Positions 54,037-62,821 of a stretch of DNA of 64,000 bases are shown piece by piece. The notes below the pieces were generated by a model, which did not search any database, had not been told where the DNA came from, and saw only the letters and a list, made by a program, of their open reading frames with translations. The position numbers were made by a program, and so were the translations under genes. Source of the stretch: Flavobacterium jejuense (lineage in GTDB: Bacteria > Bacteroidota > Bacteroidia > Flavobacteriales > Flavobacteriaceae); contig NZ_VEVQ02000018.1 of the NCBI RefSeq assembly GCF_006491595.2, positions 1 through 64,000 on the forward strand, read 5' to 3'. How positions within the stretch are numbered: the stretch's first letter is position 1; the number at the start of each line of letters is the position of its first letter.

Positions 54037-54702
54037 TTATTGATAATTTCGGTTTCCAAATATACTACTTCCAATTCGAACCATTGTACTTCCGCATGAA
54101 ATTGCTAATTCATAATCACCAGACATTCCCATAGATAGTGTATTCATTTGAGAGTGTTCAGTGTTTAGTTTATCAAAAATAGATTTTAAACGTAGAAATT
54201 CTTTTTTTATTTGATTTTGGTCTTCTGTAAAGGTTGCCATTCCCATCAAACCAATAATTTTAATATTTTTTAATTCGTTTTTGTCTAGTTTTAGGTGATC
54301 CAAAATTTCATTTAGTTCCGATTCATCTAAACCGAATTTAGTATCTTCTTCAGCAATATGCATTTGAAGCAAGCAATTGATTACTCTGTTGTTTTTAGCA
54401 GCTTGCTTGTTAATCTCTTTTAGCAATTTAAAACTATCCACACCATGAACTAAATTCACATAAGGAGCCATGTATTTCACCTTATTGGTTTGAACATGAC
54501 CAATCATGTGCCATTCAATATCTTTTGGCATGGCTTCATACTTATCTGTCATTTCTTGGATTTTATTTTCTCCAAAAATACGTTGACCAGCATCATAAGC
54601 TTCCATTAAATTGGCCACCGGTTTTGTTTTGGAAACCGCTACTAATGTAACTTGTTCAGGAAGTGATGATTTTATTTGGGTAAGGTTATTTGCTATTGAC
54701 AT
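54037..54702 (-). CDS. yggS: YggS-family pyridoxal-phosphate homeostasis protein
   Basis: 221 residues. VTLVAVSKTKPV contains the PLP-binding Lys; FGENKIQEM, IEWHMIGHVQTNKVKYM and SMGMSGDYELAISCGSTMVR (then IGSSIFG) complete the signature. It binds PLP on a TIM barrel and balances vitamin B6 and amino-acid pools; no catalytic reaction is known. Usual length for the family. Confidence 0.93.
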   Translation of the reverse strand: MSIANNLTQIKSSLPEQVTLVAVSKTKPVANLMEAYDAGQRIFGENKIQEMTDKYEAMPKDIEWHMIGHVQTNKVKYMAPYVNLVHGVDSFKLLKEINKQAAKNNRVINCLLQMHIAEEDTKFGLDESELNEILDHLKLDKNELKNIKIIGLMGMATFTEDQNQIKKEFLRLKSIFDKLNTEHSQMNTLSMGMSGDYELAISCGSTMVRIGSSIFGNRNYQ

Positions 54703-54780
54703 TTTATATAGTTAAAGTTTATTTTAAAAAATATTTTAATAGAAAAAATTTATCTATATTTGAATTTTAAAATATAATTT

Positions 54781-55077
54781 ATGACTGATTTTACAAAATA
54801 CGGAGGATTTGAAAAACATGGTGAAAATTTATTTGATGAATTTAGTAATAAATTTGAATTAGTTTTAGGGTTTTATGAAAATTTATTTAGCAATAATATT
54901 AAAATTGAACTTGTTCATGAATCACTCAATTTAAAAATGACTTACGGTAATATTAATTATAGTGTTAATACAAAAAAATGGTTTGTTTTCTACAATAATA
55001 AACTTGTTGGTGATGTTTGTTCAATATTTGACAAGTTTGGTGATTATTATCAAATTGACTATAATTACAATTCATAA
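54781..55077 (+). CDS. Small hypothetical protein
   Basis: 98 residues, acidic and aromatic, no signal and no membrane segment (starts MTDFTKYGGFEKHGENLFDE). I recognise no family. Its 3' end overlaps the convergent DUF1015 gene by 13 bp, and 78 bp of AT-rich DNA separate it from the divergent yggS. Confidence 0.5.
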   Translation: MTDFTKYGGFEKHGENLFDEFSNKFELVLGFYENLFSNNIKIELVHESLNLKMTYGNINYSVNTKKWFVFYNNKLVGDVCSIFDKFGDYYQIDYNYNS

Positions 55078-56294
55078 ACAATCAATCCACTTCTAAATTT
55101 AGGTTCAATATACGTACTTTTTGGAGGCATAATCAAATTGTTATCGGCTAATGCTTTTATTTCTGAAATATCAGAAGGGTAGAGCATAAAACCTACTTCA
55201 AATTCACCTTCATCTACAATTTGTTTGATAGAGGTGATAGATTGCTTTCCAGAAATATAATCGATACGTTCGTCATTGCGTAAATCTTCAATGCCTAAGA
55301 TAGGAAATAATACTTTGTTATATAAAATTTGAGCATCTAAATTATTCAAAATAGATGAAGTACCTGAAACTTCTTCAATTGTGTGTTTGTAAAATAAAGC
55401 ATAAAAAACACCGTCTAAATACATCCCAAATTCAAACTTGTTTTCAGGTTTCCATAACTCTTGATCTTTACATTTGATAATGAAATTGTCGGCTAATTTT
55501 TCTAGAAAGGCTTCTTTGGAATGATGGTTTAAATCGCGAACCATTCTATTAAATTCATAAATTTTCACATTACTTTCAGCAATTAAAAAACTCATGAAAT
55601 AATTCAAATTGGAGTTACCTAAATGTTTGTCTTGTTCGAACAAAACTTCGGCAGAAGCAGAACGATGATGGCCATCTGCAATGTATAAATTAGGAATGTT
55701 TTCGAAATGTTCTTGCAACCAATCAATATCACTTTGTGTATCAATTTTCCAAAGGGTATGTTTTTCTTTGGTTGTGGTCGAAAAAGAATAAATGGGTTCG
55801 CTTTGTTTTTTTAATAGTAACCAAGTATTAATTTCAACACTATCAGGATAAGTTATTAAAACAGGTTCAGTATTAAATTGAGTTTGGTGCAAATAATCTT
55901 TGAACAATTCTACGCGATATTGTAAAGTGTCTTCGTGTTTTTTGATTACGTCATTTTGGTAATCTTCTACTGAAGTTCCTGCAATAATACCAGTAAAAGT
56001 CTGTTTTTTTGTTTGGATTTCGTAAACATAAAAAACAGCTTTTTCTTCTTGGATAAAAATTCCATCTGTTTTGAAATCTTTGTACTTTAAAGCTACTCCT
56101 TTGAAACGTTTGTCCCAACTGATTTTCTGCGAATGTGCATAAGCTGGATTAATAACATGCAAAAAAGAATACGGATTAAAGTTCAACCAAGCGGCAAGCT
56201 CAGCCTGACTATAATCGTCGTAATTTCTACAGGTTACTAAACCAATTTTATCAGGAGCAGGACGAACTGCTTTAAAAGGGATTATTTTTGACAT
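55065..56294 (-). CDS. DUF1015 family protein
   Basis: 409 residues. Landmarks: IPFKAVRPAPDKIGLVTCRN, FLHVINPAYAH, YIADGHHRSASAEVLFEQ and FMLYPSDISEIKALADNNLI followed by MPPKSTYIEPKFRSGL. The family (once called SpoOJ/ParA-associated, related to HipA-like kinases in some views) is widespread but not characterised. The conserved GHHR motif suggests an enzyme. Next to it are central-metabolism genes, in line with reports of the family near serine biosynthesis genes, which are not seen here. Confidence 0.88.
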   Translation of the reverse strand: MSKIIPFKAVRPAPDKIGLVTCRNYDDYSQAELAAWLNFNPYSFLHVINPAYAHSQKISWDKRFKGVALKYKDFKTDGIFIQEEKAVFYVYEIQTKKQTFTGIIAGTSVEDYQNDVIKKHEDTLQYRVELFKDYLHQTQFNTEPVLITYPDSVEINTWLLLKKQSEPIYSFSTTTKEKHTLWKIDTQSDIDWLQEHFENIPNLYIADGHHRSASAEVLFEQDKHLGNSNLNYFMSFLIAESNVKIYEFNRMVRDLNHHSKEAFLEKLADNFIIKCKDQELWKPENKFEFGMYLDGVFYALFYKHTIEEVSGTSSILNNLDAQILYNKVLFPILGIEDLRNDERIDYISGKQSITSIKQIVDEGEFEVGFMLYPSDISEIKALADNNLIMPPKSTYIEPKFRSGLIVYEL

Positions 56295-56306
56295 TTTTGA
56301 GTGATT

Positions 56307-56359
56307 AGTAATTAGTGATTAGTAACTAGCTTTTCACTAATTACTAATCACTAATTACT
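56307..56359. repeat. 23-bp inverted repeat in the DUF1015-dehydrogenase gap
   Basis: The left arm starts GTAATTAGTGATTAGTAA (from 56308) and the right arm ends TTACTAATCACTAATTAC (to 56358), with 21 of 23 pairs and loop TTTTC. It begins directly after the dehydrogenase stop and has no T tail on the minus strand. The arms themselves are built of short TTAGTGA/TTAGTAA repeats. Confidence 0.75.
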
Positions 56360-57250
56360 TTATTTGCTAAATTGTTTAGAAACTTTCTCTGCTTTTTTAC
56401 TTGCTGCATAATCATAAAAACCTTCACCAGATTTTACTCCTAATTTTCCAGCCATTACCATATTGACTAATAAAGGACACGGTGCATATTTTGGGTTTTT
56501 AAAACCATTATACATTACGTTTAAGATAGAAAGACATACATCAAGACCTATGAAATCCGCTAATTGTAAAGGTCCCATTGGGTGCGCCATTCCAAGTTTC
56601 ATTACAGTGTCAATTTCTGCTACGCCTGCAACACCATTGAATAAAGTTTCAATAGCTTCATTAATCATTGGCATTAAAATACGATTGGCAACAAAACCAG
56701 GATAATCGTTCACTTCTGTTGGGGTTTTTCCTAATTTTACAGATAAATCCATAATAATTTTGGTTACTTCATTTGATGTTGAATAACCACGGATAATTTC
56801 AACCAACTTCATAATTGGGACAGGATTCATAAAATGCATTCCAATTACTCTTTCAGGATGAACCACTTGCGCAGCAATTTGAGTGATTGAAATTGATGAT
56901 GTATTGGTCGCCAAAATGACATTATGATCGCAAATGTCACTTAATTGCTTGAATATTTTTAGTTTCAAGTCCACATTTTCAGTGGCAGCTTCTACAACTA
57001 AATCACAACCTACAACACCATCTTTAGTATCTGTGTAAGTAATGATATTACTGATAGTTTTTAATTTATCCTCTTCTGTGATACTTCCTTTGGTAACCAT
57101 TCTGTCTAAGTTTTTAGCAATGGTTGTCATGCCTCTTTCAATGGCTTGTTCAGAGATGTCAATAAGTTTAACAGTAAATCCAGATTGAGCAAAGGTATGA
57201 GCAATTCCGTTCCCCATTGTTCCAGATCCTATAACAGCTATTTGTTTCAT
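56360..57250 (-). CDS. 3-hydroxybutyryl-CoA dehydrogenase
   Basis: 296 residues. A Rossmann domain starts AVIGSGTMGNGIAHTFAQSG; DLVVEAATENVDLK, ILATNTSSISITQIA and GMHFMNPVPIMKLVEIIRG (catalytic His) follow, then the C-terminal helical dimer domain with VNDYPGFVANRILMP and GPLQLADFIGLDVCLSI. It reduces acetoacetyl-CoA or oxidises 3-hydroxyacyl-CoA with NAD(P). No fused enoyl-CoA hydratase. It follows a small membrane-protein gene by 9 bp. Confidence 0.93.
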   Translation of the reverse strand: MKQIAVIGSGTMGNGIAHTFAQSGFTVKLIDISEQAIERGMTTIAKNLDRMVTKGSITEEDKLKTISNIITYTDTKDGVVGCDLVVEAATENVDLKLKIFKQLSDICDHNVILATNTSSISITQIAAQVVHPERVIGMHFMNPVPIMKLVEIIRGYSTSNEVTKIIMDLSVKLGKTPTEVNDYPGFVANRILMPMINEAIETLFNGVAGVAEIDTVMKLGMAHPMGPLQLADFIGLDVCLSILNVMYNGFKNPKYAPCPLLVNMVMAGKLGVKSGEGFYDYAASKKAEKVSKQFSK

Positions 57251-57259
57251 TGTATTTTT

Positions 57260-57640
57260 TTAGATTTTTTGGTATAGAATATAAATAGTAATATACCTAT
57301 CATTAATATAAATTCGATTATTTTCTTTCCAAGAGTTTATTACTAAGCTAACTAGAAGTATTCCACTAATTACTTCAGTTATAGTCGATACTATCTTAAA
57401 AAATGATTTTACTTTTTCAGATAATTTACTATTAAAGTAAATAATTAACTGGTAAATCATTCCAAGAAATAAACACAAGGCTATTGAGATAATTATAAAG
57501 ATTAAAAGAAATCTTTCAATACTATTTTTGTTACTCAAGGCTTGTATCAAAAAGGTAATAGCATATAATAGAAAAATAATATACACTAATGGTTTTATCT
57601 TTTTGGTTAAAGCAATAGTTATAAAATCTTTTCTTGTCAT
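57260..57640 (-). CDS. Small membrane protein of unknown function
   Basis: 126 residues with three hydrophobic helices (about 16-33, 43-66 and 85-106) after a basic N-terminus (TRKDFITIALTKKIKPLVYI). No motif recognised. It lies 6 bp after the oxidoreductase gene and 9 bp before the dehydrogenase gene in the same direction, so it is in their operon. Confidence 0.55.
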   Translation of the reverse strand: MTRKDFITIALTKKIKPLVYIIFLLYAITFLIQALSNKNSIERFLLIFIIISIALCLFLGMIYQLIIYFNSKLSEKVKSFFKIVSTITEVISGILLVSLVINSWKENNRIYINDRYITIYILYQKI

Positions 57641-57646
57641 TTATTA

Positions 57647-58615
57647 CTATTTCATTTCCATTGAATCAATAATCATGTAAGCCACACGTAAAGCTTCCGT
57701 TCCATCTTCAAGAGTTACAATTGGAGAAGTGTTGTTATTGATGGCATCTGCAAAAGTTTCTAATTCTTCTAAAATGGCATTATTGGTATGTACCTGTGGA
57801 TTATCAAAATAGATTTGCTTTTTAATGCCTTCTGCATTTTGTAAAATCATATCAAAATCACCTGGAATTTCTGGAGCATCTTTCATTTTCACTACTTCAC
57901 AAATCTTTTCTAAATAATCTACTGAGATATAAGCATCTTTTTGGAAGAAACGAGACTTACGCATGTTTTTCATTGAAATTCGACTCGAAGTAACGTTAGC
58001 CACACAGCCATTTTCAAATTCTATCCTAGCATTGGCAATATCTGGAGAATCTGAAATAACAGCTACACCACTAGCATTAACTGATTTTACTTTCGATTTT
58101 ACAACACTCAAGATGGCATCAATATCATGAATCATTAAGTCTAAAACTACAGGAACATCTGTTCCTCTTGGATTAAATTCGGCCAAACGATGCGTTTCAA
58201 TAAACATCGGATTTTCAATTTTATCTTTTACTGCTTTAAATGCAGGATTAAATCTTTCTACATGACCTACTTGACCTTTTACATTATGTTTTTTGGCCAA
58301 AGTTATTATTTCTTCTGCCTCTTTAACTGTATTTGAAATGGGTTTTTCTAAGAAAACGTGTTTGCCTGCTTGTATGGCTTCTAAAGCACAATCATAATGA
58401 GAAAGAGTAGGGGTAACAATGTCTATTACATCTACAGCATTGATTAATTCTGCTATCGAATCAAACTTTTTATATCCAAATTCTGCTACAATTTTCTTTG
58501 CATTTTCTTCAAAAGGATCATAGAAGCCAACAAGTTCATATTTTGAAGATTGATTTAATAATCGTAAATGTATTTTTCCTAAATGACCAGCACCTAGAAC
58601 ACCAACTTTTAACAT
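57647..58615 (-). CDS. Gfo/Idh/MocA-family oxidoreductase
   Basis: 322 residues. NAD(P)-binding start (KVGVLGAGHLGKIHLRLL), then the conserved EKPISNTVKEAEEII (catalytic Lys in EKP), GHVERFNPAF and VLDLMIHDIDAI with the HD pair. It resembles UDP-N-acetylglucosamine 3-dehydrogenase-type members, but substrates in this family vary and cannot be read here. Cytoplasmic. First gene of the leftward operon. A TATTTTTG core lies at about 58632-58639 upstream. Confidence 0.88.
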   Translation of the reverse strand: MLKVGVLGAGHLGKIHLRLLNQSSKYELVGFYDPFEENAKKIVAEFGYKKFDSIAELINAVDVIDIVTPTLSHYDCALEAIQAGKHVFLEKPISNTVKEAEEIITLAKKHNVKGQVGHVERFNPAFKAVKDKIENPMFIETHRLAEFNPRGTDVPVVLDLMIHDIDAILSVVKSKVKSVNASGVAVISDSPDIANARIEFENGCVANVTSSRISMKNMRKSRFFQKDAYISVDYLEKICEVVKMKDAPEIPGDFDMILQNAEGIKKQIYFDNPQVHTNNAILEELETFADAINNNTSPIVTLEDGTEALRVAYMIIDSMEMK

Positions 58616-58746
58616 AATAAAGTATTTTCAACAAAAATACATATTTGTTTTAGTTTTGGGATTGTGTGTAGCATTTTTTTTGGAATTTGGAATTTGTTTT
58701 TTGAGTTTTTTACTTCTATTTTTACCAAAAACTAATAGCCTATAAA

Positions 58747-59388
58747 TTGAAAGATACACCCAAACACCAAGGACTTAGAAATCAACTTGCTAAATTATTA
58801 CAAGAAAAAGGAATTAGTGATAAAAATGTTTTAGAAGCGATTAAGAAAATTCCTCGACATTTGTTTTTAAATTCGAGTTTTGAAAATTTTGCTTATCAAG
58901 ACAAGGCTTTTCCTATAGGAGCAGGGCAAACTATATCTCAACCTTACACAGTTGCTTTTCAAAGTCAGTTATTAGAAGTGAAAAAAGAGCATAAAATTTT
59001 AGAAATTGGAACTGGAAGTGGTTACCAAACAGCTGTTTTATGCACTATGGGAGCAAAAGTATATACGATTGAAAGGCAAAATGAGCTTTTTAAAACGACT
59101 TCTTTATTATTACCAAAATTAGGTATTCGACCGAAACATATTTCTTTTGGAGATGGTTATAAAGGCTTACCGCAATATGCTCCTTTTGATAGTATTATAG
59201 TAACTGCAGGAGCTCCATTTATTCCACAACCATTAATGGCTCAATTGAAAATAGGAGGTAAGTTAGTTATCCCTTTAGGAGAAGAAAATCAAATAATGAC
59301 CATGTTGGTGAGAAAAAATGAGTCTCAATTTGAAAAACATGAGTTTGGTGAGTTCCGTTTTGTACCTTTGTTAGAAGATAAAAATTAA
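58747..59388 (+). CDS. pcm: Protein-L-isoaspartate O-methyltransferase
   Basis: 213 residues; the start appears to be TTG, giving KDTPKHQGLRNQLAKLLQEK, the family's usual N-terminus; no ATG is in range. IPRHLFL, GAGQTISQPYTVAFQSQLL, the AdoMet loop EIGTGSGYQTAVL and IIVTAGAPFIPQPLMAQLK identify it. It methylates damaged isoaspartyl residues so that they can be repaired. The 3' end overlaps the convergent smpB by 4 bp. Confidence 0.92.
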   Translation: MKDTPKHQGLRNQLAKLLQEKGISDKNVLEAIKKIPRHLFLNSSFENFAYQDKAFPIGAGQTISQPYTVAFQSQLLEVKKEHKILEIGTGSGYQTAVLCTMGAKVYTIERQNELFKTTSLLLPKLGIRPKHISFGDGYKGLPQYAPFDSIIVTAGAPFIPQPLMAQLKIGGKLVIPLGEENQIMTMLVRKNESQFEKHEFGEFRFVPLLEDKN

Positions 59389-59837
59389 AAAGATTTTTTT
59401 ATTCGATCCAAATCTCTTTTGGTATCTTTTTCTTTTAAAGATTCTCTTTTGTCATAATTTTTCTTTCCACGACACAAAGCAATATCAAGTTTAGCTAACC
59501 CTTTTTCATTGGTAAACATTCGTAAAGGAATTATAGTTAAACCTTTGTTATCACTATCTTTTTCTAGTTTTTTTAATTCTTTCTTATTGAGCAATAGTTT
59601 TCTTTCACTTTTAGCTTTATGATTGTAATGATTGCCATAAAGATATTCTTCAATGGTTGCATTAATTACAAAAAGTTCATTATTGTGAAATTCACAAAAA
59701 CTTTCTGCTATTGAAGCTTTTCCTAATCGTATTGATTTTATTTCAGTTCCTGTCAAAACAATTCCAGCAGTGTACTTATCGATAATTTCGTAATCGAATT
59801 TTGCTCTTTTGTTAAGTATGTTAATCGTTTTTTGCAT
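59385..59837 (-). CDS. smpB: SsrA-binding protein SmpB
   Basis: 150 residues from the ATG at 59837. The reading frame is open for about 50 codons more, but that part is low-complexity and family members start here (MQKTINILNKRAKFDYEIID). GIVLTGTEIKSIRLGKASIA, the beta-barrel and the basic tail (CRGKKNYDKRESLKEKDTKR) are typical. It binds tmRNA for rescue of stalled ribosomes. A TACATTTGC promoter core at 59844-59852 would put the transcript start at or next to the start codon. Confidence 0.95.
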   Translation of the reverse strand: MQKTINILNKRAKFDYEIIDKYTAGIVLTGTEIKSIRLGKASIAESFCEFHNNELFVINATIEEYLYGNHYNHKAKSERKLLLNKKELKKLEKDSDNKGLTIIPLRMFTNEKGLAKLDIALCRGKKNYDKRESLKEKDTKRDLDRIKKSF

Positions 59838-60006
59838 TGGATTGCAAATGTAGTTCAAAATATTAGAAATTGAAATATTTATGTAAAATAATGATTTTGC
59901 TGGTTGTTTGAGTAATTGATAAAAAAATATATTAAAAATTATGTTTTTGATGTTTTTATAAGAAAAAAAAATATAAATTCGTATTTCCAACTATAAAATT
60001 ATAATT

Positions 60007-61527
60007 ATGAAAAAATCTATTTTCAAGTTATGCTTCTTAGCATTACTTGGGTTAACAATTTCTTGTAGTGAAGATAGCATTGAGAATGAATCTACAGAAC
60101 AAGTTCAAAATTTTAATCAAGAATTATTATCTACAAAACAAATTAATGATGAAATAAAGAGTACGCTGCAACAAACAGGACAGTTTTATTGGAAAGATGC
60201 CTCTTTACAAATGTTGTGGAGTGCTTCTCAACATGGGCAAAATATCATTACCGTTGGTTATGGATCTTCTCAAAGTGATTTTGAAAAAGGAACTTCATCT
60301 AAAGCAACAGATATTGAAAAACAATTGTTAGCTATTATATCAAATAATGAATCAAATCCTTCTGGGAAAACTCTTATTTATAGTGATCCAATATTAAATA
60401 TTATAGATGTGGTTGTTAAGGATCAAAAGACATTATATGAATTAAGAAGAAATATAAATGTTAGATATATAGAGCCGGGAGACTATAGATTTTTCAAGTT
60501 TGAAGAAGAAAATGGAACGATGAGAAGTTCAAGTTCTGGTTCTTCTGGTTGTGGTTTTGATTCAGAAACATTGAGTTCATCTGATTATACTTCTATTTCG
60601 CCTAATGCAAAAGTGCCTTGGAGTTTCTATCAACATAATATTCCAAGTGCTTGGAATAAGAGTACAGGTTCAGGAATTACTATTGGAGTGATCGACTCTG
60701 GTGTTTCTCCTAATCAATCTTTAATGGGAAGTAATTTTAATAACGGTGACTCTTCGGGAAGAAGTGTTCAAAAATATGGCACTTACGTAGACTCATTTTG
60801 GCCGTGGTCAACTTCTACAGACGGTCCAAATGATCAGTGTGGTCATGGTACGAGTATGACAGCGACTGCAACTGCTCCAAGAAACAATAAAGGATTACCA
60901 GTAGGTGTTGCATATAATGCTAATTTGATTTCATATAGAGCAGCGGCAAATGTAGTTTTAGAAGGATATCATGAACAAAAAGGAGTCCAAAATGCATTTG
61001 TTGGATTAGGAAATAATTCTTCTGTGAAAATCATTTCTATGTCAATGGGACATATTTTTTCAGTTGGACGAATTGAAGATGGTGTTAGGTATGCTAATAA
61101 TAGAGGGAAATTGATATTTTGCGCTGGTGGAACTTCTACTAGTTTTACAAATTTTGTAGGTGTTATTTTTCCAGCTTGGATGAATGAAACAGTTGCAGTT
61201 ACTGGAATTAAAGAAGGTTCAGGATACAATAAATGTTCAAATTGCCATTCTGGCGATAAAATAGATTTTACTGTTGTAATGGAACGATCTGGTTCTGGAA
61301 ATACAGCTCCAGTTTTGAGTTATTATGAAAACCAATCCGATTATGTTGGAGGCTCTTCAGTGGCTACAGCTACAACTGCAGGAATTGCAGCTTTGGTTTG
61401 GTCTAAGAATCCTAGCTGGAATAAAGATCAAGTATTAAATAAATTGAAACAATCCTCTTCTTTGTATCCTAATAAGAATTCAGAATATGGATATGGAAAT
61501 ATAAATGCAAATTTAGCCGTACAATAA
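60007..61527 (+). CDS. Subtilisin-like serine protease, lipoprotein (S8 family)
   Basis: 506 residues. The signal LCFLALLGLTISCSEDS contains a lipobox Cys at residue 20, so the enzyme is attached to a membrane and perhaps faces outside. Residues about 25-200 resemble a propeptide. The triad is present: Asp230 in GVIDSGV, His280 in CGHGTSM, Ser451 in GGSSVATATTAG. The usual Pro after the nucleophile motif (GTSMAxP) is absent (VATAT). Two CxxC-like spots (CSNCHSG; CGFDSET) suggest a disulfide or metal site. Expected endopeptidase; substrates unknown. Confidence 0.88.
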   Translation: MKKSIFKLCFLALLGLTISCSEDSIENESTEQVQNFNQELLSTKQINDEIKSTLQQTGQFYWKDASLQMLWSASQHGQNIITVGYGSSQSDFEKGTSSKATDIEKQLLAIISNNESNPSGKTLIYSDPILNIIDVVVKDQKTLYELRRNINVRYIEPGDYRFFKFEEENGTMRSSSSGSSGCGFDSETLSSSDYTSISPNAKVPWSFYQHNIPSAWNKSTGSGITIGVIDSGVSPNQSLMGSNFNNGDSSGRSVQKYGTYVDSFWPWSTSTDGPNDQCGHGTSMTATATAPRNNKGLPVGVAYNANLISYRAAANVVLEGYHEQKGVQNAFVGLGNNSSVKIISMSMGHIFSVGRIEDGVRYANNRGKLIFCAGGTSTSFTNFVGVIFPAWMNETVAVTGIKEGSGYNKCSNCHSGDKIDFTVVMERSGSGNTAPVLSYYENQSDYVGGSSVATATTAGIAALVWSKNPSWNKDQVLNKLKQSSSLYPNKNSEYGYGNINANLAVQ

Positions 61528-61552
61528 GTTTAGATAATTATTAATTCAAAAG

Positions 61553-61588
61553 AAAAACCGTTTTTAAAATTTTAAAGACGGTTTTTTT
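61553..61588 (+). terminator. Terminator after the subtilase gene
   Basis: AAAAACCGT pairs with ACGGTTTTT, with additional pairing TTTAAAA/TTTTAAA inside, followed by T's (61581-61588). Confidence 0.8.
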
Positions 61589-61661
61589 ATCCCTGTTTTT
61601 TTTAATTTGAATTATTATTTTTTGTACATTTATTGTTATTAACCCCAAACTATCACCTACT

Positions 61662-61943
61662 ATGATTTTAGAATGTCAACAAATCGATAAAGAATTTATC
61701 AGTTCTTTACACTTTCCAAGTACAGAAGTATTAGCTGAAAAAGATCAGGTTATTCAAAGAAAAAATGATCTTGAAAGAGCTTTAACTCTTGGTAATTTAG
61801 AACATCTTAAAATAAAAATTTACTTTGAAGACGACACTAGTGTTAAAATGACTGAAACAACAATTTGGGGTGTTACAGATAATAGGATTATATTAAAACA
61901 AGGAGTTGTTATTCCTTTAAATCGAATTCATAAGATTATTTAA
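61662..61943 (+). CDS. Small hypothetical protein
   Basis: 93 residues, no signal. It starts MILECQQIDKEFISSLHFPS, with a helical first half (EKDQVIQRKNDLERALTLGN) and a beta-rich second half (KIKIYFEDDTSVKMTETTIW, GVTDNRIILKQGVVIPLNRI). The strand pattern of the second half is reminiscent of small Flavobacterial proteins annotated only as hypothetical. Standing alone between two terminators, it is likely a single-gene unit. Confidence 0.6.
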   Translation: MILECQQIDKEFISSLHFPSTEVLAEKDQVIQRKNDLERALTLGNLEHLKIKIYFEDDTSVKMTETTIWGVTDNRIILKQGVVIPLNRIHKII

Positions 61944-61950
61944 CTTCAAG

Positions 61951-61974
61951 AGCTGTTTTTTAACAGCTTTTTTA
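61951..61974 (+). terminator. Terminator after the small protein
   Basis: AGCTGTT (61951-61957) pairs with AACAGCT (61962-61968), loop TTTT, then a T run; its end touches the stop of the convergent gene. Confidence 0.85.
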
Positions 61975-62820
61975 AAATAGTTCAATTGAGAATTGGCAAT
62001 CAAATTTTGAATTAGAGGCTATAATCTCAATCCCTTCTTTTTCTATTATTTTTCCACTTGAATTGTGATTATCTGCAAGACCAAACCAAGGTTCTATACA
62101 TATAAAAGGTGCTTTTTCTTTGGTCCAAATTCCCAAATATGGAAAGCCTTCAAAGTTTATTTTTAAAAAGGGTTTATTTAAATATTCTAAGGTGATTACT
62201 GAGGATTTTAATTGTTTAAAAACCAAAGCATCTTCAGTAAATAAATCATAAAAAAGAGGAATTGTGTTTTTGCTTGACAGAATATTTTTGGTCTTACCTG
62301 AAAACAAATCATTTTCTAATACATGACTTTCAAAATGTTCTTTTGAATTAAAGACTAAAGTATAATCTGTAAAATTTTTATCAATTGTAAATGCTGGATG
62401 AGCTCCAATTGAAAATGGCATTTCAACTTCGTTTTTATTGATTACTTTATAACTAATGATTACTTTATCCTCAATTATAGTATAACTAATTTGAAGCTCG
62501 AAATCAAAAGGATATGTTTTTAATGTGTCTTCATTACTAGAAAAAGAAAAAATAGCTTTCGTTTCTGTTTGATGAATCACCTTAAACTCATGATCTCTTG
62601 CAAAACCATGTCTTGATAACGCATAGTCTTTTTCGTTGTATGTGTAAGAATCATTTTTTAATCGTCCTACAATTGGAAAAAGTACTGGTGAAGTTTTGTT
62701 CCAATACTTCGTGTCTATTTTCCAAATATAATTAGTTTCTCCTTTTGAAAGAGAAACTAATTCAGCACCAAAAGAATTAATTGATGCTGAAATTTCTTTA
62801 TTTTTAAGAGTTACTATCAT
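61972..62820 (-). CDS. Aldose 1-epimerase-like (galactose mutarotase) protein
   Basis: 282 residues. Galactose-mutarotase beta-sandwich: INSFGAELVSLSKGETNYIW, SPVLFPIVGRLKNDSYTYN and ALSRHGFARDHEFKV, with the catalytic-type His in GAHPAF and the late motif FICIEPWFGLAD. The sequence belongs to the sub-branch of small LacX-like proteins (YihR/LacX type), whose substrate need not be galactose. Cytoplasmic. It lies 1 bp after the membrane-protein gene, so they are cotranscribed. Confidence 0.87.
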   Translation of the reverse strand: MIVTLKNKEISASINSFGAELVSLSKGETNYIWKIDTKYWNKTSPVLFPIVGRLKNDSYTYNEKDYALSRHGFARDHEFKVIHQTETKAIFSFSSNEDTLKTYPFDFELQISYTIIEDKVIISYKVINKNEVEMPFSIGAHPAFTIDKNFTDYTLVFNSKEHFESHVLENDLFSGKTKNILSSKNTIPLFYDLFTEDALVFKQLKSSVITLEYLNKPFLKINFEGFPYLGIWTKEKAPFICIEPWFGLADNHNSSGKIIEKEGIEIIASNSKFDCQFSIELF

Positions 62821-62821
62821 A

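Noticed and set aside
59838..59990. N-terminal extension of SmpB by about 50 residues
   Set aside because: The extension is AT-rich low complexity, and the family begins at MQKTINILN.
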